A stretch of 5,704 nucleotides of DNA. Origin: Candidatus Zixiibacteriota bacterium. Its GTDB lineage: Bacteria; Zixibacteria; MSB-5A5; GN15; FEB-12. Under the pieces are notes generated by a model that made no database searches, was not told the origin of the DNA, and worked only from the letters and a program-made list of their open reading frames with translations. A program made the translations under genes and the position numbers. The stretch lies in the NCBI GenBank assembly GCA_029932795.1, contig JAOZPL010000145.1, positions 1-5,704 of the forward strand. The letters are read 5' to 3'. Shown here one piece after another: positions 1-5,704 of this stretch. Position 1 is the first letter of the stretch. Each line of letters starts with the position of its first letter.

Positions 1-1
1 G

Positions 2-91
2 AATGCCTTTGACCTGGCCTCAGGTATCTACTTCTACAAACTGGAAGCCGGTACTTTCACAGCTACGAAGAAGGCAATCCTGCTGAAGTAA
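2..91 (+). CDS. C-terminal end of a secreted protein with type-IX-style sorting tail (5' end outside window)
   Basis: Only the last 29 codons are present, read from base 2 to the TAA at 89-91. The peptide contains ASGIYFYKLEAG and ends KKAILLK. Aligned without gaps to the last 23 residues of the complete protein at 654-3089 (SGVYLYRLETG ... KMMLLK), 12 of 23 positions are identical and several others are conservative (I/V, K/R, T/S). This is the final strand pair of the FlgD-like / Por-secretion C-terminal domain, which in Bacteroidota and related phyla directs export through the type IX system and is often removed at the surface. The protein is therefore very probably exported. Its main body, function and start cannot be judged from here. 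It is followed within about 25 bases by a strong hairpin, so it is probably the last gene of its transcript. Confidence 0.85.
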   Translation, partial: NAFDLASGIYFYKLEAGTFTATKKAILLK

Positions 92-114
92 GCTGTACTT
101 CAGTCTGGCATATC

Positions 115-142
115 CCCCGGAAAGGTTAAATCCTTTCCGGGG
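115..142 (+). terminator. Strong hairpin, probable transcription terminator without a U-tract
   Basis: Bases 115-125 (CCCCGGAAAGG) are perfectly complementary to 132-142, giving an 11-bp stem with a six-base loop, TTAAAT. It lies 23 bases after the stop codon of the upstream gene, where a terminator is expected. The bases that follow (CTTAAAAT) hold no run of T, so it is not a textbook intrinsic terminator. It may work by pausing, with Rho, or as a 3' end stabiliser. Being symmetric, it could act on either strand. Confidence 0.7.
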
Positions 143-217
143 CTTAAAATGAAGGAGTACAATAAGGCAATAAGGAGTGTGCGTGAATAGAAAGTTAACT
201 AACTATTGAACCGATAA

Positions 218-442
218 GTGAAAATAAGGTTTTCAATGATGACCACGTCTTCTATCACGGGGGGGGCCAACAGCCTTGGTAGGGTCGTGTTTTTTTATTT
301 GATGAGTTCATTTATTGCACTGGAGGCGACTATGCATGGCTTTGCGTATCTGCATAAAAATACAGCCGCCGTTTATGTGCTTCAAGCTTACCTCACGTTA
401 CTACTCATCAACAGCTTCAAGGGGAATCCAGTCGCAAAATAG
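218..442 (+). CDS. Doubtful small hydrophobic ORF, possibly a membrane peptide or chance ORF
   Basis: The reading frame is open from GTG 218 to the TAG at 440-442 (74 codons). A better start may be ATG 236 or ATG 239, because TAAGG at 225-229 sits 6 to 9 bases before them, while GTG 218 has no Shine-Dalgarno sequence. The product would have two hydrophobic stretches, around residues 23-45 (VVFFYLMSSFIALEA...) and 50-66 (AAVYVLQAYLTLLLI), so two membrane segments are conceivable. I recognise no family. Against it: codon choice is unlike the neighbouring genes (AGG, GGG GGG, TTA, CTA), the frame runs through a G8 and a T7 homopolymer, and there is no domain signature. It may be a chance ORF or a gene remnant. 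Confidence 0.2.
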   Translation: MKIRFSMMTTSSITGGANSLGRVVFFYLMSSFIALEATMHGFAYLHKNTAAVYVLQAYLTLLLINSFKGNPVAK

Positions 443-653
443 ATAAGTAACGACTTAGCGATTGACAACCGGAAGCTTGTAACTCTGTGGTGTTCTGACC
501 CTTGTACGGAAACAAGCAGAGCTGTCGCAGAGATAGCGTGATCGAAAAGATAGTTTCAAGGATGGACGGAATATTGCCCGGCGGACAGGGCTTTCTGGTC
601 TGGTAATTGCTCGGATAGGAGCGGAATGGTCTATAAGGACTGATGCTGGATTT

Positions 654-3089
654 ATGATTCTTGGGTACTATAAGGTGGTTATAGGAATGCTCGCGTTTCT
701 GCTTGTCGCTGGCTCAGCCCTGGCCCAATCGGACCCTTACGGGTCGGTAGATGCTGTTTACATCGATTCGGTCGAGGCTGGGCCGGGACAGGAGGTCTCG
801 GTTCGATTCTCTGTCAGAAACGACGAACCTCTTGAATCTCTTTCTCTGCCAATCAGATACGAACCATCAATGCTCACCCTGAAGGCCATAAGTTTTAGTG
901 GCTCAAGGGCCGAATACATCAACACAAAAATTATTCAGCCGGCTGAGATCAACCAGATCGACGGGCACTTTGTGGTTGCCATCATACGGATTCTTGAAGA
1001 CCCATTGCCGGCTGGTGACGGGATGGTATTCACAGCGCTTTTTGCGATCTCCGATTCCACCACCCCGGGGACAGTCACGTTCATTGACAGCCTCTTCTAC
1101 CCTCCGGGCGGGGAGTTGCTCCTGGTGGCGTCCGAAAACTCCGGCCTGATCCATCCTGCCTTTCAGGCCGGCAAAGTGAGTGTTCGAAGCCCCAACCAAC
1201 CACCTGCCTTTACCACCCTGAATGATGGCTACATCCTCGAGGGAGACACGCTTTTGTTAAACATCACGGTCACTGACCCTGACCATGACGCTGTCTCAAT
1301 AGCGGTCACTTCCAAGCCGGCTCTGGCCACATTTGTTGACCATGGCGACGGCACCGCTATACTCTCGTGGACACCAGATTTTGTGGGGCCGAACTCCTCC
1401 GATGGTTCTCCCTTTATCCTCAACTTCTGGGCAAGCGACGGAGATCTGTCTGTGAGCGACGTAGTTACAATCGAAGTGATCAACAGGAACCGTCCGCCAA
1501 TCATCAGCGCTCCCGACGAGGTTGTGGTTGCGGCCGGTACCCAGTTGGAGTTCTCTATCAGCGCCTCTGATCCGGACTTTGAGTTGATATCCTGGACCTG
1601 GTCGAGCCAACTGCCGGGGGCAGCCTTTGACCACGATAACCCGGGGCGTTTCACCTGGCAAGCTGAGCTGACTGACACCGGATCGTCAGTTGTTGAGTTC
1701 ATCGCTTCTGATCCGCACGGTTTCACGGACAGCGCCTCTGTCCGTGTGTCCATCGATGCGGCCACAGTCTATGCTTTGAGCCTTGACACCGTCTCGGCCT
1801 TTCCCGGAGAGAACGTATCTTTTAATGTCTACCTGGACAATATGCTTCCGGTGACCGGCTTCAATATACTTTTCAACTCAGACCCGACCGTGTTGACGAT
1901 TACTGACCTGACCAATACCGGTACCCGGTCGGAGTCGTTTGAATACTTCTCCGTCACGTACAACGACAATGGCGTAGCAGGCAATACCCGCCTGATTGGT
2001 ATTGCCGACCAGGGCGGCGGGACACCGCCTCTGGGAGCCGGAGAAGGACCGCTTACCACGCTGACGTTCCGCGTTACCAACGAATTGTCGTTTACCGGTA
2101 TGACAATACCGGCTCGATTCCGCTTCCTGGACTTCCCGGCCAATGAAGATAACACCCTGACCGATTCGCTCGGAACAAGGATTGAGCAGATAGATATCGC
2201 GCACCGCGACGGTTATGTACACATACTTGAGATTGGTGAGATCAACATTGGCGATATCAATCTGAATGGATTGGCAGCGGAAATCAGTGATGTTATTTAC
2301 TTCACCAACTTCTTTATCAATCCTGAGTTGTACAGCTTCAACATTGTCCAATACGCCAATTCCGATGTCAATCAGGACGGTTTGGTAGCCACGGTGTCCG
2401 ATCTCGTGGCTTTGATCAACCGCGTGGTCAGTGGACAGGCGCAGAAGACGACGATGACAGAAGAGCTGCAGGCTGTCGTCTATGCTGAAAGATCTGACGC
2501 CTCCGTTACATTTGCCTACCAGGCCGGTTTCGAGATTGGCGGGTTGTATGTTGCCTTCGAGACCGATGCTGCTCTGAGTGACGAGCCTTTCAATAATCTG
2601 AACCAGGACATGAATCTGGCCTACTGCCGGGACGGACGGGAAACCAGGCTCATTATGTATAATTTGTGGGGTGAAACGATGCCCGCCGGCGACCACGAAC
2701 TGTTCACCATAGAAAACATTTCGGACTTCCAAGTAACAGCAATAGATCTGGCATCGGCTGACGGCCGCTACGTGCCGGTCTCATTCAGCAGAGCCAACGC
2801 GGATATGCCGACGAGCTATGCTCTTCACCAGAACTACCCGAATCCTTTTAACCCGGAAACGAGCATCAGCTTTGATATGCCCAAGCCGGGACGAGTGCAA
2901 CTGACCATCTATAGCATCCTTGGCAGAGTGGTAAACCGGCTAGTGGACAGAGAGTTCCCTGCTGGAACGCACTCGGTAGTTTGGAACGGCAAGGACGCAA
3001 CAGGGCGAGCGGTCGCATCCGGCGTCTATCTCTACCGCCTGGAAACCGGAACTGAGTCCCTGTCACGGAAAATGATGCTTCTGAAATAA
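654..3089 (+). CDS. Secreted modular surface protein: cohesin-like, Ig/cadherin-like, dockerin-like, type-IX-style sorting domain
   Basis: A complete protein of 811 residues. Residues 1-24 are a Sec signal peptide: K7, a hydrophobic core, and an ALA-Q cleavage site. Then follow a cohesin-like beta domain (about 34-178; pattern GPGQEVSVRFSV ... IRYEPSML), two Ig/cadherin-like domains (about 182-277, with ITVTDPDHD and LSWTPDF, and 281-369, with ISASDPDFE and RFTWQ), a second cohesin-like domain (about 372-525; FPGENVSFNVYLDN), a dockerin-like module (533-594; DINLNG and DVNQDG loops), another beta domain (about 604-712), and the sorting region with QNYPNPFNPET at 726-736 and a FlgD-like Ig fold to the end (747-811). 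In known families such tails direct type IX secretion, and the Ig and cohesin-like folds serve structure or binding. I see no catalytic domain, so the role is inferred as surface structure or adhesion. Start: ATG 654 gives a proper n-region, though AAGGA (635-639) is 14 bases away. ATG 687 has a better-placed AAGGTGG (672-678) but would leave a signal peptide without a positive charge. It is probably co-transcribed with the next gene, 54 bases downstream. Confidence 0.9.
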   Translation: MILGYYKVVIGMLAFLLVAGSALAQSDPYGSVDAVYIDSVEAGPGQEVSVRFSVRNDEPLESLSLPIRYEPSMLTLKAISFSGSRAEYINTKIIQPAEINQIDGHFVVAIIRILEDPLPAGDGMVFTALFAISDSTTPGTVTFIDSLFYPPGGELLLVASENSGLIHPAFQAGKVSVRSPNQPPAFTTLNDGYILEGDTLLLNITVTDPDHDAVSIAVTSKPALATFVDHGDGTAILSWTPDFVGPNSSDGSPFILNFWASDGDLSVSDVVTIEVINRNRPPIISAPDEVVVAAGTQLEFSISASDPDFELISWTWSSQLPGAAFDHDNPGRFTWQAELTDTGSSVVEFIASDPHGFTDSASVRVSIDAATVYALSLDTVSAFPGENVSFNVYLDNMLPVTGFNILFNSDPTVLTITDLTNTGTRSESFEYFSVTYNDNGVAGNTRLIGIADQGGGTPPLGAGEGPLTTLTFRVTNELSFTGMTIPARFRFLDFPANEDNTLTDSLGTRIEQIDIAHRDGYVHILEIGEINIGDINLNGLAAEISDVIYFTNFFINPELYSFNIVQYANSDVNQDGLVATVSDLVALINRVVSGQAQKTTMTEELQAVVYAERSDASVTFAYQAGFEIGGLYVAFETDAALSDEPFNNLNQDMNLAYCRDGRETRLIMYNLWGETMPAGDHELFTIENISDFQVTAIDLASADGRYVPVSFSRANADMPTSYALHQNYPNPFNPETSISFDMPKPGRVQLTIYSILGRVVNRLVDREFPAGTHSVVWNGKDATGRAVASGVYLYRLETGTESLSRKMMLLK
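2829..2861 (+). repeat. Sorting-motif DNA repeat, copy 1
   Basis: These 33 bases encode QNYPNPFNPET in the first large gene. They match 5628-5660 in the second gene at 30 of 33 positions, and all three differences are silent (CCT/CCA, TTT/TTC, ACG/ACA). The conservation is explained by the protein motif at the start of the sorting domain. The DNA similarity is high compared with the surrounding divergent codons. Confidence 0.8.
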
Positions 3090-3129
3090 AGACCGACGCA
3101 AGTGAAGAAAAATAATGATTAACATATTC

Positions 3130-3134
3130 GAGGT
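3130..3134 (+). promoter_or_regulatory. Ribosome binding site of the second large gene
   Basis: GAGGT lies 9 bases before the ATG at 3144, in a 54-base gap that has no terminator hairpin. It supports ATG 3144 as the start and suggests translation from a message shared with the preceding gene. Confidence 0.65.
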
Positions 3135-3143
3135 AGCTAGGCC

Positions 3144-5704
3144 ATGCGGTTACTAAAGATTTCAATTCTCGGCATAATAGCGTTTCTGGTATTCTCGGGG
3201 TCGTCTCAGGCACAGACCTATTACGGCTGTGACGACCTTACCAAATCAAGCATTGACACCGTCCGAGTAATCTCTCAGAAAGGCAAGCCCGGCACTACCG
3301 TGGCGGTCCCCGTACGCCTGCAGAATGACTCAATTGTCACGGCGTTTCAGTTTCTGATCCAGTTTGACACGACCTGGTTAAGGCCGTCTTTCGTCGTTGA
3401 CTCATCCTGCACGGAGATCGACACGCTGGGCAATTGTGTTACCTGGACTATCGACTCCAGTTTTATCGACTTCATCATCCACGAACGTTTCGTGAAGACG
3501 GACACTACCGGAGACCCGTTCGACCCGGAGATCGACACGGTCACCATGTTCAGCGCCAACCTGTTCCAGGGTATGGAAGATGTGGTCGCATGCAATTTCC
3601 TGCCTCAGTTTACCAACATCGACTCCCTGTATGGCGGGGATGCTGCCATCTTCTCCATTATGTTCGAGGTGGATTCCAGTATGCCGCACGGAACGGAGGC
3701 GGAGTTTACGTTCTACGAAAGCGATATATTCATTGTTAACGATGAGGTGTGGCCCCCCGAGACAACCTGGATCAGTGGATGTAACACGGCACAGATGACG
3801 AGCCTCTGGTATGACGGCCTCACCTTTGTCGTGGACACCACCGTTGATCCGCCGGAGACTACCTACGTTCCCACAACCTACCAGATTTATCCCACCATCG
3901 ACCCGGGTTACAGAATGTATGTACGGGCAGACACGGCCTACGAACCGGTGCCGGATCCAACGATCACGCTGGATGCATACCCGACCTTGGTCAGCCCTGG
4001 CAGCCAGTCGACTCTGAGCTGGTCGGCCACAAATGCGGATTCAGTAATCCTGCGTGATGTTACGGGGGACTCTATTCTTTATGAGACTCAATCCCTGAGC
4101 GGCTCGTTTCCCGTGACTCCACCAGCAACCACGGGCACGTATACGTATTCTGCGACAGCCAAGCAGAACGCAGGAGCAACAGTGACGGATCTCGCAACTG
4201 TCACTGTAACGGAAGAAGGAGGCGAAGGGCCGACTATTACATTTACACCGCCAGATCTGTCGTATCGAGTAAACCAGGGGGAGACAGTTTCGTTTGCAGT
4301 ACAGGCCAGTGAAACGGATGGTGACCAGATCACATTAACGGCCAATTCGTTGCCAAATAATGCCAGTTTTGCCCCCACCAACCCCGTTATCGGTACCAGC
4401 ACCGTCTCCGGAACGTTCAGCTTCACTCCAGATTTCAATCAGGAAGGGACCTTTGTTGTCAGTTTCACAGCAGTAGACAAAGATGGCACCACCACCAAGT
4501 CAGTAACCATTGTCGTTGACGCACTACAGATCGATCGCCTGTTCTCCACCTCGGCCCCAGGCCAGATACCTGTCGGTGGCCTGCCGGGCCACGGTGGTGT
4601 TTATTTCCCGATTAACCTCGTGACATCCAAAACGGTCTACGGTGTGCAGTTCGACATGCTCTACCCGGCCTCGGAGATCACGGTGGATTCATTTGTAACT
4701 TCCGGCCGTATCCCCGACTATGTCGTCTACGACAATATCGGCCAGGTTCCCGGTGATATCCGAGTCGTCACCTTCGGGCTCGCCAACGAGCCGGTCGGCA
4801 CCGATACCACGAGCGCCATCCTGTACGCCGTCATGACGATGGACACTGACGCCATACCCTGGACAACGCACACGATCTACTTGGAAAACGGCCGTGAGTC
4901 GGTTAGCCCCGACCCGGATGTCGGCTCGCTCCCGCTGGTCACCGATTCGGGCATTGTCGAGATCGATAAGCTAGGCGACGTCAACCTGGATAAGATTATC
5001 GACGTAGGCGACGCCGTAAACATTGTCTCTTATATAATCGAGACTTACGGCCTGTCAAATCGTCAGTTCGCCACCGCCGACGTTATTGTCAATGATTCTG
5101 TCAATGTCTTTGACCTCGTTGGCGTGGTTAACCTGATCTATGATATACCGGTCTCACCCTCGCCCATGCCGGAGTTCCCGGGTGATACCGTCGTGCTGAC
5201 TCTGGCTTACGGCGACATGACACAAGGTTCTTCGGACATCCTGACAATCACCTCCGAGGGTATCCCGGAACTGCTCGCGGGTGTGCAGCTTGAGGTCAGC
5301 TACGATCCGACCGCCGTGAGCCTGGGTACACCCAGCCTGACTCGTGACAATGAGAAGTTTGCGCTAGGATACAAGGATAACGAAAATGGCAGAATGAAGG
5401 TGGTCCTGTATCATCTGGCCCCGACGGCAACCGATGAATTGATCCAGACCGGTGATGCCGATCTGCTCAACATTCCGGTAACCGCCCACAGTGATATCAA
5501 GGCGGGGGATAAAACCAAGATTCGCCTTACCGACGCCCTGCTTGCCAGTTCATCGGCAGCATCAGTGAACGTGAGTGGTGTTGACAGAACGCAAGCCTCA
5601 GCGCTACCGACCACTTTCACCCTGGATCAGAACTACCCGAATCCATTCAACCCGGAAACAATTATTCCTTTCTCGCTTTCCCAGCAGGCACATGTAAAAC
5701 TGAC
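3144..5704 (+). CDS. Secreted modular surface protein, cohesin-like / Ig-like / dockerin-like / sorting motif (3' end outside window)
   Basis: The frame is open from ATG 3144 to the window edge: 853 complete codons plus two bases, no internal stop. Residues 1-23 form a signal peptide (MRLLK, hydrophobic core, SQA-Q cleavage). Next come a cohesin-like domain (about 34-226; GKPGTTVAVPVRLQND) that holds all five cysteines of the visible protein (29, 89, 98, 150, 213), a Pro/Thr-rich linker (about 228-270), an Ig-like domain (about 272-357; SPGSQSTLSWSATNADS), a cadherin/He_PIG-like domain (about 363-461; VNQGETVSF ... FSFTPDFNQEG), a second cohesin-like domain (about 462-610), a dockerin-like module (611-667; DVNLDKIIDVGD and DVIVNDSVNVFD), a third beta domain of cohesin-like character (about 682-820), and QNYPNPFNPET (828-838), where the sorting domain begins. 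By analogy with the preceding gene, roughly 75 more residues are expected. No catalytic motif is visible, and a structural or adhesive exported role is inferred. The order of parts parallels the upstream gene, so the two are likely distant paralogues acting together. C29 is not in a lipobox, so a lipoprotein is unlikely. Confidence 0.88.
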   Translation, partial: MRLLKISILGIIAFLVFSGSSQAQTYYGCDDLTKSSIDTVRVISQKGKPGTTVAVPVRLQNDSIVTAFQFLIQFDTTWLRPSFVVDSSCTEIDTLGNCVTWTIDSSFIDFIIHERFVKTDTTGDPFDPEIDTVTMFSANLFQGMEDVVACNFLPQFTNIDSLYGGDAAIFSIMFEVDSSMPHGTEAEFTFYESDIFIVNDEVWPPETTWISGCNTAQMTSLWYDGLTFVVDTTVDPPETTYVPTTYQIYPTIDPGYRMYVRADTAYEPVPDPTITLDAYPTLVSPGSQSTLSWSATNADSVILRDVTGDSILYETQSLSGSFPVTPPATTGTYTYSATAKQNAGATVTDLATVTVTEEGGEGPTITFTPPDLSYRVNQGETVSFAVQASETDGDQITLTANSLPNNASFAPTNPVIGTSTVSGTFSFTPDFNQEGTFVVSFTAVDKDGTTTKSVTIVVDALQIDRLFSTSAPGQIPVGGLPGHGGVYFPINLVTSKTVYGVQFDMLYPASEITVDSFVTSGRIPDYVVYDNIGQVPGDIRVVTFGLANEPVGTDTTSAILYAVMTMDTDAIPWTTHTIYLENGRESVSPDPDVGSLPLVTDSGIVEIDKLGDVNLDKIIDVGDAVNIVSYIIETYGLSNRQFATADVIVNDSVNVFDLVGVVNLIYDIPVSPSPMPEFPGDTVVLTLAYGDMTQGSSDILTITSEGIPELLAGVQLEVSYDPTAVSLGTPSLTRDNEKFALGYKDNENGRMKVVLYHLAPTATDELIQTGDADLLNIPVTAHSDIKAGDKTKIRLTDALLASSSAASVNVSGVDRTQASALPTTFTLDQNYPNPFNPETIIPFSLSQQAHVKL
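5628..5660 (+). repeat. Sorting-motif DNA repeat, copy 2
   Basis: This is the second copy of the QNYPNPFNPET-coding segment, 30 of 33 bases identical to 2829-2861. Downstream of it the two genes diverge again (TIIPFSLSQQA against TSISFDMPKPG), keeping only the general beta-strand pattern. Confidence 0.8.

Larger units (their letters stand above)
92..653. other. Intergenic region of about 560 bases, no convincing gene
   Basis: This gap separates the end of the upstream gene from the 811-codon gene. After the hairpin at 115-142 it contains short ORFs of 13 codons (149-190) and 8 codons (183-209, GTG start with AAGGAG at 172-177), a doubtful hydrophobic ORF (218-442), a run of eight G (259-266) and a run of seven T (290-296). 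Between 475 and 521 there are short complementary segments that could fold (see findings). No convincing sigma-70 or Bacteroidota-type (TTTG / TAnnTTTG) promoter was found by eye, although a promoter for the downstream gene pair should lie here. No tRNA, known riboswitch core or mobile-element end was recognised. Confidence 0.6.

Noticed and set aside
462..490. TTGACA at 462-467 as a -35 box
   Set aside because: No -10-like hexamer occurs 16-18 bases downstream (CTGTGG is there), and sigma-70 consensus promoters are not typical of this group.
576..594. GCCC-N8-GGGC followed by TTT as an attenuator
   Set aside because: A four-base stem and a three-base T run are too weak to support a terminator.
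1229..1765. Antisense ORF of 178 codons
   Set aside because: It lies opposite the Ig/cadherin-like domains of the real gene. The product is low in structure and matches no family I recognise.
1878..2732. Long antisense ORF (284 codons) opposite the first large gene
   Set aside because: The forward frame has a clear signal peptide, domains and sorting motif through this segment. The reverse product has no recognisable domain and is explained by codon periodicity of the real gene.
3144..3236. Second large protein as a lipoprotein
   Set aside because: C29 is preceded by QTYYG, not a lipobox, and there is a good signal-peptidase-I site at SQA-Q (23/24).
3434..4017. Short forward ORFs in other frames within the second large gene
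   Set aside because: They overlap the continuous 853-codon frame from 3144, which carries the signal peptide and domains. Their products are arginine-rich frame shadows.
654..5704. Cellulosome scaffoldin locus
   Set aside because: There are no carbohydrate-binding or glycoside hydrolase domains and no run of similar cohesins. The Ig/cadherin-like parts and type-IX-style tails point to a different class of surface protein.

Overview
The window looks like part of a genome from the wider FCB group (Fibrobacterota-Chlorobiota-Bacteroidota and allied candidate phyla). Zixibacteria-like or related uncultured lineages are the closest fit I can suggest. The reason is the protein style: secreted mosaics of cohesin-like and Ig/cadherin-like beta domains, a dockerin-like calcium module, and a C-terminal NYPNPFNP motif leading into a type-IX-secretion (Por) style domain that ends in a GVYLYRL...K tail. 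The standard bacterial code fits, and base composition appears to be a little above 50 % GC by eye. The taxonomic placement is inference from architecture only.

Layout, all on the + strand: (1) bases 2-91 are the last 29 codons of a secreted protein with the same kind of sorting tail. (2) An 11-bp perfect hairpin at 115-142 probably ends that transcript. (3) A stretch of about 560 bases to 653 has no convincing gene; it holds a doubtful 68-74 residue hydrophobic ORF, G8 and T7 runs, and a small set of mutually exclusive inverted repeats. (4) Bases 654-3089 encode a complete 811-residue exported protein. (5) After a 54-base gap with a good ribosome binding site, a second large exported protein starts at 3144 and stays open to the window end (853 complete codons). 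It is cut just after its own NYPNPFNP motif, so most of its sorting domain lies outside.

The two large proteins share a plan: signal peptide, cohesin-like domain, one or two Ig/cadherin-like domains, second cohesin-like domain, dockerin-like module, a further beta domain, then the sorting domain. No catalytic domain is visible in either. They read as structural or adhesive surface proteins, probably co-transcribed and exported by the same route. Each polypeptide carries both a cohesin-like and a dockerin-like part, which raises the possibility of self- or cross-assembly on the cell surface, but nothing here proves binding. No RNA genes, mobile elements or CRISPR arrays were seen.
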